From positions 1-50,748 of the forward strand of contig NZ_BMNH01000030.1 in assembly GCF_014646355.1 (NCBI RefSeq): a stretch of DNA of 50,748 nucleotides, read 5' to 3'. This DNA is from Nonomuraea cavernae. Lineage in GTDB: Bacteria > Actinomycetota > Actinomycetes > Streptosporangiales > Streptosporangiaceae. The translations under genes were made by a program, and so were the position numbers. The notes under the pieces were generated by a model. It did not search any database, was not told where the DNA came from, and was given only the letters and a program-made list of their open reading frames with translations. Every line of letters begins with the position of its first letter. Within the stretch, counting starts at the first letter, position 1. This document shows positions 7,702-15,287 of the stretch, piece after piece.

Positions 7702-8451
7702 ATGGCTGCGAGCACCGGTCGCCGGGAGAGCAGCTACGTGGCGCTCGCCCGCGAGGTCCGCAACGAGATCCTGCAGGGGCGCTACTCCGGCGGCCGTCGG
7801 CTCCCGACGGAGGCCGAGCTGGCCGAGCGCCACCGGGTGAGCCGCCAGACGGTACGCCGGGCTTTCCAGGACCTGGTCGCCGAGGGCATGGTCTACCGCA
7901 TCCCGGGACGCGGCACGTTCGCGATGCCCAGGGAGGGCGCCTACCTCCGGCAGTTCGGCTCGGTCGACGACCTCATGGGCCTGTCCGTCGACACGCGGAT
8001 GGACATCACCGTGCCGCTGCACCGGGAGGTCGACGTCGACGCGGCCGGCCGGCTGCGGCTGTCCAGCGACGTCGTCTACGGCCTGGCCTTCCGCCGGCTG
8101 CACGACAGCACGCCGTTCTGCCTGACCACGGTCTACCTCCCGCCGGCCGTCGGCCGGACCCTGGCCGGGCTGCCCGAGCTGGCGGCCGAGGGCTCGACCA
8201 GCGAGGTGACCATCATCGGCCTGCTGGACACCCGGTTGGAGGCGCCCATCGCCGAGGCCGACCAGAGCATCACGGTCGCGCTCGCCGACGAGCCGACCGC
8301 GCGGCAGCTCGGCTGCGCCGCCGGGCATCCCCTGCTGCGGATCGACCGGCTCTACCTCGACACCGGCGGGCGGCCGGTCGAGCTGGCGATCAGCCACTTC
8401 CTGCCCGAGCACTACTCCTACCGCACCAACCTGCGCCGCAGCGTCACCTGA
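7702..8451 (+). CDS. GntR-family (HutC/UTRA type) transcriptional regulator
   Basis: A protein of 249 residues. The N-terminal winged helix (about residues 10-78) shows LPTEAELAERHRVSRQTVRR and the wing motif YRIPGRGTF. The C-terminal two-thirds is a UTRA effector domain (for example LRIDRLYLDTGGRPVELAIS). Such proteins bind DNA as dimers and release on binding a small ligand. The start at 7702 was chosen for GAGGTGG upstream; a GTG at 7669 in frame is possible. It follows the tandem MaoC gene on the same strand and likely controls the divergent CoA-transferase/hydratase promoter. The ligand may be a pathway acyl-CoA or acid (inference). Confidence 0.9.
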   Translation: MAASTGRRESSYVALAREVRNEILQGRYSGGRRLPTEAELAERHRVSRQTVRRAFQDLVAEGMVYRIPGRGTFAMPREGAYLRQFGSVDDLMGLSVDTRMDITVPLHREVDVDAAGRLRLSSDVVYGLAFRRLHDSTPFCLTTVYLPPAVGRTLAGLPELAAEGSTSEVTIIGLLDTRLEAPIAEADQSITVALADEPTARQLGCAAGHPLLRIDRLYLDTGGRPVELAISHFLPEHYSYRTNLRRSVT

Positions 8452-8535
8452 GCGCACGTCCGGGCCAGGCCCTCGTCCGCGCGCCACTCCGCCGCTACGC
8501 TCGTCGGGCCGTCCACAAGAGAGGAGCCCATCCTG

Positions 8536-9630
8536 GTGAGCGATGTCGCAACAGGAGGTCCGGCGTTGCGGAGCAGGGTGCGCGGCTGCCTGCTCGGCGG
8601 GGCGATCGGTGACGCGCTGGGCGCGCCCGTCGAGTTCAGCTCGATCGCCGCCATCCGCCGCGACCACGGCCGGGCCGGGCTGACCGATCTCGCGCCCGAC
8701 TGGCGCGGCACGATCGGCTCGATCACCGACGACACCCAGATGACGTTGTTCACGGTCGAGGGCCTGATCCGGGCGAATGTCCGTGTTCAGGAGAGAGGCA
8801 TCGGCGGCGGCGAGACGGCGGTCGTGCGCCACGCCTACCTGCGGTGGCTCGACACCCAGGAGCACCGCTCCCCACCACCGGCGGACGCTCTCGTCCGCAC
8901 CGGCCGGCTGCGCACCCGAACGTGGCTGTACTCACGCCGCGCGCCGGGCAACGCCTGCCTGTCCGGACTGCGCGCCGAGACGGGCCCTGTCGCCGCCCCC
9001 GGGGCGCCCGGGCCGGTGAATCCCGATTCCAAGGGATGCGGCACCGTCATGCGTTCGGCCCCGTTCGGCCTGGCCGCGCGTGACGAGCGTGCGGCTTTCA
9101 GACTCGCGGCCGACTGCGCTCAGATCACCCACGGGCATCCCACCGGTTACCTCGCGGCCGGGGCCTGCGCCGCGCTCGTCCACTTCCTCGTCCAGAGCCG
9201 GACGCTGGCGCAGGCCGTACAGGAGACTCTTGACCTGCTCGCCGAGCAGCCCGCGCATGAGGAGACCAGCGCCGCGCTCCGGGCCGCGGTCGCCCTCGCC
9301 GCCGAAGGACGGCCGTCGCCGGAGCAGGTGGAGCGGCTCGGCGGCGCATGGGTCGCCGAGGAGGCACTCGCCATCGCGGTCTACTGCGCCCTGGTGAGCG
9401 AGGACGACATGCGGCGGGCGCTGCTGCTGGCCGTCAACCATTCCGGCGACAGTGACTCCACCGGCGCCGTCTGCGGCAACCTTCTCGGCGCCCGACACGG
9501 CGAGGCCGCCCTGCCTCAGCGGTGGCTGTCCCGGCTGGAGGGCAGAGAGACGATCACCGAACTCGCCGACGACTTCACCACCCAGTTCACCGGCGGCCGG
9601 GTGGCGTGGGACACGTACCCCGGCTGCTGA
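8536..9630 (+). CDS. ADP-ribosylglycohydrolase family protein
   Basis: A 364-residue all-helical enzyme of the DraG/ARH family, which removes ADP-ribose from proteins or nucleic acids or cleaves related N-glycosides using two Mg ions. The metal-binding motifs are intact: GAIGDALGAPVEF (about residues 22-34), TDDTQMT (64-70), GHPTGY, and NHSGDSDSTG (301-310). Start is a GTG preceded by GAGAGGAG. It is followed, on the same strand, by a gene of unknown function and a membrane NACHT NTPase, but the gaps of over 100 bases and a hairpin suggest separate transcription. No ADP-ribosyltransferase is visible in the window. Confidence 0.92.
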   Translation: MSDVATGGPALRSRVRGCLLGGAIGDALGAPVEFSSIAAIRRDHGRAGLTDLAPDWRGTIGSITDDTQMTLFTVEGLIRANVRVQERGIGGGETAVVRHAYLRWLDTQEHRSPPPADALVRTGRLRTRTWLYSRRAPGNACLSGLRAETGPVAAPGAPGPVNPDSKGCGTVMRSAPFGLAARDERAAFRLAADCAQITHGHPTGYLAAGACAALVHFLVQSRTLAQAVQETLDLLAEQPAHEETSAALRAAVALAAEGRPSPEQVERLGGAWVAEEALAIAVYCALVSEDDMRRALLLAVNHSGDSDSTGAVCGNLLGARHGEAALPQRWLSRLEGRETITELADDFTTQFTGGRVAWDTYPGC

Positions 9631-9641
9631 CCTGTGGTGAC

Positions 9642-9720
9642 GCCCGCGCATCATCGGCTCGCGGGCCCCCGCCGGCTCCGGCACGGCCGGCCACCGGTCC
9701 GGCGGCGCCGGAAGGGGGCC
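9642..9720 (+). terminator. Hairpins after the ADP-ribosylglycohydrolase gene
   Basis: Two alternative stems: GCCCGCG (9642-9648) with CGCGGGC (9660-9666), and GGCCCCC (9664-9670) with GGGGGCC (9714-9720), the latter enclosing further GC pairing. They share bases 9664-9666 and so exclude each other. This is probably a terminator; an attenuator for the next gene, 50 bases on, is possible. Confidence 0.45.
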
Positions 9721-9770
9721 GTTCAGTAGTCTCGGCGAGCCGCCCGAACACTGGAGAGAGGCACGGACGA

Positions 9771-10589
9771 ATGACCGCTGGGATCCGCCGGTCCGAAGGG
9801 CCGGCGATCACCGATGCCGAGGAGCCCCGGCTCGACTACTACCTGATCCTGCCGGAGACCGGTGCTCCCTCCCTGCGGCCCGGCTGGATCACGGTCGAGG
9901 CCGGTGTGCCATCCGCGCCGACTGAGGGGATCATGGTCCAGGCCGATGCGGTTGCCGTGCCGGCCGAGGGGATCGTGGTCGAGGAGTTCACGCTGGCCGG
10001 CGACCACACGGCGATCGGCCTCGACAGCGCCGGGTGGACCGCGACGGACGGCTGGTGGAGTTCGGCGGCGTTCAGCCGCGGGATGCGCACGGACGCGCGC
10101 CTGCGCGCCCGGCTCGTCGCGGTCCGCCGTGACGACGCCGAGGTCGTCTACCGCCGGCTCGGCGGGGGCGAGTTGCCCGGCGAAGCGGCGTTGCGCGGCC
10201 ACTTCCATGACCACCAGCCCCTGGGCGGCTCGGCTCCCCTGCGACTCGGCCCCGAGCGGGTCCCCGACGGGTTTCGCGACCGGCGGGTCTATCGCGTCCT
10301 GTTCGCGAACGACCTTCGCGAGGACGGTCCGCCCCGGCTGCGCTCGGCCTGGCGGATGGCACTCGCCGATCCGCCGGCCCGCGTGGCCGGCACGGCGCAC
10401 CGCCGCGTCGCCGGCGACGACTTCACCTGGGACCTTCGCCGGATCGGTCCCGGCGTGGCCTGGTGTCTCGACCTGACCGCCTGCCTGGCGAGCGCGTCGG
10501 ACGACGCCGTCCGGCCGCTGCTGCGGGAGTTGGTGACGGTGCTGCGCCACGCGGGGCTGATCCCCGTGACGATCGAGCGCTTCGCCTGA
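9771..10589 (+). CDS. Protein of unknown function
   Basis: A 272-residue protein that I do not recognise. The start has GGAGAGAG ten bases upstream. It has no signal peptide or membrane segment. An imperfect internal repeat lies near residues 45-70 (PTEGIMV, then PAEGIVV). The C-terminal half is rich in Arg and ends with a hydrophobic helix-like stretch (PLLRELVTVLRHAGLIPVTI). It sits between the ADP-ribosylglycohydrolase and the NACHT NTPase genes, all on one strand, but linkage is not proven. Coding potential is good from base composition and the ribosome site. Confidence 0.7.
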   Translation: MTAGIRRSEGPAITDAEEPRLDYYLILPETGAPSLRPGWITVEAGVPSAPTEGIMVQADAVAVPAEGIVVEEFTLAGDHTAIGLDSAGWTATDGWWSSAAFSRGMRTDARLRARLVAVRRDDAEVVYRRLGGGELPGEAALRGHFHDHQPLGGSAPLRLGPERVPDGFRDRRVYRVLFANDLREDGPPRLRSAWRMALADPPARVAGTAHRRVAGDDFTWDLRRIGPGVAWCLDLTACLASASDDAVRPLLRELVTVLRHAGLIPVTIERFA

Positions 10590-10661
10590 CACCGGGGCGT
10601 CGTGGCGGGTGCGACCGGCAGGACGAGACCGGGCCGCCGCCGCGAAGCGTCACGGGCGCGA

Positions 10662-10703
10662 ATCACGCATGGTTCGTGATCGCGCAAGCTAGCATGCTTC
10701 GCT
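10662..10703 (+). promoter_or_regulatory. Leaderless-type promoter with inverted repeat before the NACHT gene
   Basis: A -10-like TAGCAT (10690-10695) lies 8 bases before the ATG and there is no ribosome site, so transcription may start at or next to the ATG. Upstream, ATCACG (10662-10667) and CGTGAT (10675-10680) form an inverted repeat with a 7-base centre, a likely operator. No good -35 is seen at normal spacing, consistent with an activated promoter. Confidence 0.4.
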
Positions 10704-12740
10704 ATGCGCAGCGGAGGCTTATCAAGCCCTCGGCTCCTGTTCGCGGTCGCCACCTTCACCAGCGCGGCAGGAGCGGTGGCTCTGAACCAGGTGCTCAACG
10801 ACGGGGTGTGGAGCCCGAAGTGGATCGCGATCGCCTGCGGGGTGACGGCACTCGGCTGCTGGCTGAGTTACCGGTTCACCCTGGTCACCGCCACGACCCC
10901 GACCCTGTCCGAGGCCAAGACCCACCTGGCCGAGCTGGTGGCCCATCAATGGGCAGATGAGGCCGCGGCGCGGCGGCAGGGGGACGCGCTGATCCCGGTC
11001 TCGTGGAGTGTGACGCACGGCCCCAGGTCCGGCGGGCGGCCGCGCGGGACGGACCCCTGCCTGCGTTCGGACGAGGTCGCCGGGCTGGCCGCCTTCTTCC
11101 GCGGGCTGCCCCGCCGCCGGCTGGTGATCACGGGCGGGCCGGGGACGGGCAAGACCACGCTGGCCATCGAGCTGCTGCTGCACCTGATCGAGACGCGCAC
11201 CGCCGACGAACCCGTCCCCGTGCTGCTGCCGATCGCCGAATGGAACGTCAAGACGCACCCGCGTTTCCATGAGTGGGTGGCCTCCCGCGTGCGTGCGGAC
11301 TACGCGGCGTTGCGCGGGATCGGGAAGGGCGCTGACGGGACCGACCTGCTGGCCGGCCGCGGGCACGTCCTGGCCGTGCTCGATGGGCTGGACGAACTGC
11401 CCGAGGACGCCCGCGCCGGTGTGCTGCGCGAGCTCTCGCGCACGCTGGGAGACCGCGACCAGGTGATCATCACCTCGCGCACCAGGGCGTACAAGGACAC
11501 CGTGGGCACGACCCGGGCGCTCAAAGGGGCGACCGTCATCGCGCCGAAGGACCTGGACCAGCAGGCCGCCGCGGCGTATCTGGACGCGTGCTTCACCGCG
11601 GAGCCCTCCCCGGCGTGGGTGAAGGCGCTGGACGCGCTGCGGGAGGGCAAGGCCCCCGCCCTGGCGTACGTCACCTCCGCCGCCTGGGGGCTCTGGCTGG
11701 TCAAGGTCGTCTACGTCGATCGGGACGCCGATCCCGCTCCGCTGCTGAGCGTGCCGGGCGAGGAGAGCGGGGCGCTGCGGGAGCACTTGCTGGACGGTCT
11801 CGTCGAGGCCCGGCTCGGTCATGGCGGACCTGTTCCCGCCCGAGGCGCCGAACGGCTCGCCTGGCTGGCCGGCCTGCTGTCCAGGAACGGGGCGCAGGAC
11901 CTGGCCTGGTGGCGGATGGTCGACTACGTCTTCCCCGGGCGAGGCCGCCAGCTGGTCTCCGAGTGGGTCGGGGTCCTGGCCGGAGCCGTGATCAGCCTGC
12001 CCGCCGCGGTCATGGGAGCCTTGATCGACGACGTCCACTTCGGGGCGATGCTCGGTCTGGGCTTCTGCCTGGGCATCAGCATGCCCAGGCTGTCGGCCAC
12101 CGACTCGCCCGACTTCGCGCCGCTGCGGGCACGCCGCCGGCTGCTCGACTTCGTCCGCATGGTCGCGGCGAACAGCCCGCTCATGATGTTCGGAATGCCG
12201 CTCGGGCTACCGGTGGCCGGGTACATGTGGTGGGCGGAGGGCCCCCTGATGGGCCTGGCGACCCTCGTGGCCGTCGCCGTGCTCAACTGGCTCACGCTCC
12301 AGGTGATGCAGATTCGCTCCGCCGCGCCCGACGAGCGGCCGCCGGTGTTCACCGCCGCCGTGACACCCGTGTCCACGTGGCGGGTGAACCGGGCGCTGAC
12401 CGGCCTGCACCTCGTGAACAGCGTGATCCTCGGCACGGTGCTCGCCTTCGCGGTCGAGCTGTTCAGCTTCGTGGACGCGCAGCGCGGGATGCGCCCGGCC
12501 AACGACGCACTGCTCGTCGCCGTGTTCGCCTTCTCCTTCGGTTTCATGGCCCGGCGGCGGGACACCTGGCTCAGATCGGTGATCTTTCAGGGGCACCTGG
12601 CCCTGCTGGGCCGAGGCCCCCTGCGGCTGGCGCGGCTTCTGGACAACCTGCACCGGCGCGGACTGCTGCGCGCGGCCGGCCCGTTCTACCAGTTCCGCCA
12701 CGCCGAGTTGCAGGAGCATCTGGCCCGACGGCAGGGCTGA
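10704..12740 (+). CDS. Membrane-anchored NACHT-type STAND NTPase
   Basis: A 678-residue protein. Two membrane segments at the N-terminus (about 10-30 and 40-60) lead to a NACHT-like NTPase: Walker A GGPGTGKT (144-151), Walker B VLAVLDGLDELPE (about 222-234, with the double acid typical of NACHT) and sensor VIITSRT (254-260). From about residue 420 there are several more hydrophobic segments (for example VLAGAVISLPAAVMGAL), with a short basic C-terminal cytoplasmic tail. STAND NTPases are signal-dependent switches; bacterial NACHT proteins include antiphage sensors, and membrane forms are common but uncharacterised in actinomycetes. No nuclease or other effector domain is fused, so the membrane part itself may be the effector. 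A defence role is a hypothesis. Confidence 0.85.
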   Translation: MRSGGLSSPRLLFAVATFTSAAGAVALNQVLNDGVWSPKWIAIACGVTALGCWLSYRFTLVTATTPTLSEAKTHLAELVAHQWADEAAARRQGDALIPVSWSVTHGPRSGGRPRGTDPCLRSDEVAGLAAFFRGLPRRRLVITGGPGTGKTTLAIELLLHLIETRTADEPVPVLLPIAEWNVKTHPRFHEWVASRVRADYAALRGIGKGADGTDLLAGRGHVLAVLDGLDELPEDARAGVLRELSRTLGDRDQVIITSRTRAYKDTVGTTRALKGATVIAPKDLDQQAAAAYLDACFTAEPSPAWVKALDALREGKAPALAYVTSAAWGLWLVKVVYVDRDADPAPLLSVPGEESGALREHLLDGLVEARLGHGGPVPARGAERLAWLAGLLSRNGAQDLAWWRMVDYVFPGRGRQLVSEWVGVLAGAVISLPAAVMGALIDDVHFGAMLGLGFCLGISMPRLSATDSPDFAPLRARRRLLDFVRMVAANSPLMMFGMPLGLPVAGYMWWAEGPLMGLATLVAVAVLNWLTLQVMQIRSAAPDERPPVFTAAVTPVSTWRVNRALTGLHLVNSVILGTVLAFAVELFSFVDAQRGMRPANDALLVAVFAFSFGFMARRRDTWLRSVIFQGHLALLGRGPLRLARLLDNLHRRGLLRAAGPFYQFRHAELQEHLARRQG

Positions 12741-12741
12741 G

Positions 12742-12780
12742 CCTCCGAATCCCCCGGTGACGTTCACCGGGGGATCCGAG
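12742..12780 (+). terminator. Terminator hairpin after the NACHT gene
   Basis: ATCCCCCGGTGA (12749-12760) pairs perfectly with TCACCGGGGGAT (12764-12775) around a 3-base loop, with CCTC/GAGG extending the stem. It starts right after the stop codon. No T-tract, as usual in this GC range. Confidence 0.85.
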
Positions 12781-12854
12781 GACCTGACGGGAGCGGCGCC
12801 ACTCGGGGAACGTCTAGACGCCGGCGAATATGGGCAGGTCAGAACCATCTTCCT

Positions 12855-12881
12855 GATGATTCCCGATGATTCAGATGATTC
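12855..12881 (+). repeat. Three GATGATTC repeats before the acyltransferase gene
   Basis: GATGATTC occurs at 12855-12862, 12865-12872 and 12874-12881, i.e. about one helical turn apart, ending 12 bases before the acyltransferase start. They could be stacked regulator sites or a small expandable repeat; in mRNA they lie where the ribosome site should be. Confidence 0.55.
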
Positions 12882-12893
12882 AGGTGATCCCTG

Positions 12894-14246
12894 ATGCCGG
12901 ATGAGAGGACGACTGGCGTGCTCCAGGCGCTGTTCCGCCGCTCGCACGGCGTCGCCCGCGCGCTCAGGCAGGCCGCCGAGCGCACTCCACCCGAGCGGGA
13001 GCGCCTCATCGACCTGCTGCGCGCGGTCGCGATCTCGATGGTCGTGCTCGGGCACTGGCTGTCGGTCTCGGTGACCTACCGGGGCGGGTTCGGCGGCGCG
13101 AGCGCCCTGGAGGTGCTGCCGTGGACCCGTCCCCTGACCTGGTTGTTCCAGGTCATGCCGGTCTTCTTTCTGGTGGGCGGGTTCGCGAACGCGGCCTCCC
13201 TGGACTCCCAGCGCCGCCGGGGCGGCACCGCCGTGAGCTGGCTGCTGAGCCGTACGGCCCGATTGGTCGCCCCCACCAGCATGCTCGTCCTCGTCCTGAG
13301 CGGCGTGGCCTGCCTGGCGCTGGTCCTCGGCGCCGACCCGAAGTCGGTGGGGACGGCCGTGTGGCTGGCCTGCGTGCCGCTGTGGTTCCTGATCGTGTAC
13401 CTCGCCGCCGTCTTTCTCACGCCGGTGATGCTCGCGCTCGACCGGCGGGCGGGGCTCGCCGTCCCCGTCGTACTCATGACGCTGGTCGCTCTCGGAGACG
13501 TCGCCAGGCTGCTCGGCCGGCCCTCGCTCGGCCAGGCCAACTTCCTGCTCGCCTGGCTGGCCGTCCACCAGCTCGGCATCGCCTGGCGGGAGGGCACCCT
13601 GCCCGTCCGCCGCGCCGTGGCCCTGCCGATGGCGGCCGGCGGGCTCGCGGCTCTCGTCGCGCTCACCGTCGCCGGTCCCTATCCGATCAGCATGGTGGCG
13701 ATCCCGGGCGAGCGGCTGCAGAACACCTCGCCGCCGACGCTCGCGCTGCTCGCCCTGGCCGTCACGCAGACCGGCATCGTCTTCCTGCTGCACGATCGCG
13801 GCATCCGGTGGCTCGGACGGCCGCGTCCGTGGCTGGTCATCGTGGCGGTCAACTCCGTGATCATGACGGTTTTCCTCTGGCACCTGACGGCCGTCGTGAT
13901 CGCCGCACTGGCCCTCTATCCGACCGGCCTGATGCCGCAGCCCGCCACGGGCTCGGCGCAGTGGCTGCTGCTCCGGCTGCCCTGGCTGGCGATCCTGGCC
14001 GTGCTCCTCACGGTGCTCGTCGCGCTGTTCGGCTGGGTCGAACGGCGCGCACGGCCGATCACCCTGCCCCAGGCGAACGGCGGGCTCCGCACGGCCGCCA
14101 CCGTCACCGGCGCGGCGGCCGTCATCGCCGGGCTGCTGGGCGCCGCCCTGGCGGGGCAGGGAGCGCTGCCCGTCCTGATGCTCCCGGTCTATCTCTGCGG
14201 CGCGGCCCTGCTCCGGCTCGCCCGCGTCTGTCCCGGCTCCCGGTGA
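12894..14246 (+). CDS. Membrane acyltransferase (acyltransferase 3 family)
   Basis: A 450-residue integral membrane protein with about ten hydrophobic segments. The family signature LLRAVAISMVVLGHW near residues 42-56 contains the conserved R and H, and VFFLVGGFANAASL follows. The family (OafA/NodX-like) transfers acetyl or other acyl groups to sugars, lipids or cell-surface polymers at the membrane. No obvious ribosome site precedes the ATG because the GATGATTC repeats occupy that region. It converges on the ArsR/SRPBCC pair with a hairpin between. Target unknown. Confidence 0.88.
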   Translation: MPDERTTGVLQALFRRSHGVARALRQAAERTPPERERLIDLLRAVAISMVVLGHWLSVSVTYRGGFGGASALEVLPWTRPLTWLFQVMPVFFLVGGFANAASLDSQRRRGGTAVSWLLSRTARLVAPTSMLVLVLSGVACLALVLGADPKSVGTAVWLACVPLWFLIVYLAAVFLTPVMLALDRRAGLAVPVVLMTLVALGDVARLLGRPSLGQANFLLAWLAVHQLGIAWREGTLPVRRAVALPMAAGGLAALVALTVAGPYPISMVAIPGERLQNTSPPTLALLALAVTQTGIVFLLHDRGIRWLGRPRPWLVIVAVNSVIMTVFLWHLTAVVIAALALYPTGLMPQPATGSAQWLLLRLPWLAILAVLLTVLVALFGWVERRARPITLPQANGGLRTAATVTGAAAVIAGLLGAALAGQGALPVLMLPVYLCGAALLRLARVCPGSR

Positions 14247-14272
14247 CGTCGCCGGGCGGTTTCCGGCTCACT

Positions 14273-14309
14273 GCGAAGACGCGGCCGGTTCCTTCCCGGC
14301 CTCCTTCGC
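14273..14309. terminator. Bidirectional hairpin between convergent genes
   Basis: GCGAAG (14273-14278) plus GGCCGG (14283-14288) pair with CCGGCC (14296-14301) plus CTTCGC (14304-14309). It lies between the acyltransferase and the ArsR gene, which converge, so it can serve both. Confidence 0.65.
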
Positions 14310-14317
14310 TGGGTGAG

Positions 14318-14671
14318 CTAGGGCGTATCCCGCTCCGCTGCCTCAGCGATGCGCTTGATGTTCGCCAACCGCCGATCCCAGTCGGCCGCGAGCCCGGCCA
14401 TCCACCGCGCCGTCGCGTCCAGCGCCGCGGGCCGCACCGCGTAGCGTACTTCGCGACCGACCCGGCCGCCGGAGACCAGCCCGGCGGCGTCCAGGACGGC
14501 AAGGTGCTTGACCACCGCCTGCCGCGTGACGGGGAGTTGTTCGGCGAGCGTCGTCGCGGTCGCCTCGCCCTGTGCGGCGAGCAGATCAAGCAGCTGACGT
14601 CGCGTCGGGTCGGCCAGCGCGACGAGGACGCTGTCGACCGACGCGACGTCGCCGCGACGTTCGTCCGTCAC
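14318..14671 (-). CDS. ArsR-family winged-helix regulator (SRPBCC partner type)
   Basis: A 117-residue repressor with a single winged-helix domain: VLVALADPTRRQLLDLL, then the recognition helix LPVTRQAVVKHLAVLDAAG and wing GREVRYAVRPAAL. No metal-binding cysteine pair is present, so it is not a metal sensor; this subgroup is typically paired with SRPBCC proteins. The GTG start at 14671 overlaps the stop of the SRPBCC gene by four bases (GTGA), giving translational coupling; a longer frame to 14722 runs inside that gene. It probably represses its own operon via the two sites at 15147-15197. Confidence 0.9.
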   Translation of the reverse strand: MTDERRGDVASVDSVLVALADPTRRQLLDLLAAQGEATATTLAEQLPVTRQAVVKHLAVLDAAGLVSGGRVGREVRYAVRPAALDATARWMAGLAADWDRRLANIKRIAEAAERDTP

Positions 14672-15114
14672 ACCGATGCGCGCTCGGCACGCGTCCTGAA
14701 CGCGTCGAGGACCTGCGGCCATCCGCCGGTGTTGTCCTTCAGCGCCCGGCTGCGCAGCTCCTCGCTCCCCGCCAGCGCCGCGAACCCGCTCTCGACGACT
14801 CGCAGCCGCGTCTTGTCGCCCTCGGTGGTCAGCGTGAACTCCACGAGGGTGCTGTTGTCCTCGCCCGGTTGCTCTCCGGGGAACGCGCTGGCCCAGCGAT
14901 ACGCCACGTACGTCGGCGGCTCGATCTTCTCCACCCGCACCGGGAAGTCGCCGTACTCGGCGTTCTTCGTCATCGTCACCTCGCCTTCTCTGGCCACGCC
15001 GGCGGACCCGTTCGCCTCGTCGGCCACCCAGAACCCGGGCTCGGTCACCAGCGACCAGACCCGCTCCAGGGGTGCCGCGATCAGGGTTTCGCGCTCAATC
15101 CGGTCCTCGCTCAT
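14668..15114 (-). CDS. SRPBCC/AHSA1-like ligand-binding protein
   Basis: A 148-residue START-like fold protein: RETLIAAPLERVWSLVTEPG at the N-terminus, then a curved sheet with FPVRVEKIEPPTYVAYRW and the C-terminal helix LRSRALKDNTGGWPQVLDAF. AHSA1-like proteins bind hydrophobic small molecules in a cavity. The start at 15114 has AAGGAG upstream; the longer frame would run through the operator. It is first in a two-gene operon with the ArsR regulator. It may supply or sense the ligand that controls the repressor (inference). Confidence 0.9.
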   Translation of the reverse strand: MSEDRIERETLIAAPLERVWSLVTEPGFWVADEANGSAGVAREGEVTMTKNAEYGDFPVRVEKIEPPTYVAYRWASAFPGEQPGEDNSTLVEFTLTTEGDKTRLRVVESGFAALAGSEELRSRALKDNTGGWPQVLDAFRTRAERASV

Positions 15115-15146
15115 GACAAGGGCTCCTTCGCTGCCGCCATTGGATG

Positions 15147-15197
15147 TGCAACCCCAGAATTGCACGTCCATCTTTCACGCGCAACCCTAGAGTTGCA
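15147..15197 (-). promoter_or_regulatory. Twin ArsR-type operators, TGCAAC-N6-rTTGCA
   Basis: Two near-identical 18-base sites, TGCAACCCCAGAATTGCA (15147-15164) and CGCAACCCTAGAGTTGCA (15180-15197), lie 33 bases apart, three helical turns, just upstream of the SRPBCC start. Fourteen of 18 positions are the same and each is a dyad. They are most simply the binding sites of the ArsR protein encoded in the operon. Confidence 0.7.
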
Positions 15198-15287
15198 CCT
15201 GACCGCCTGCGCCAGGAAGCCGGGGTGATCGTCACCAGCGAGGAACCCGACGACCGGAGCCCGCTCTGGTGGTCGGCCGGCGCGAAC

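Noticed and set aside
6442..8865. An 807-codon open frame opposite the MaoC and GntR genes
   Set aside because: Very GC-rich DNA leaves long open antisense frames. The translation is rich in Arg/Gly/Pro/Ala without domains, while the plus strand encodes clear proteins.
15114..15171. A 19-codon N-terminal extension of the SRPBCC protein
   Set aside because: It would run through the first ArsR-like operator, is not family-like, and the ATG at 15114 has a good ribosome site.
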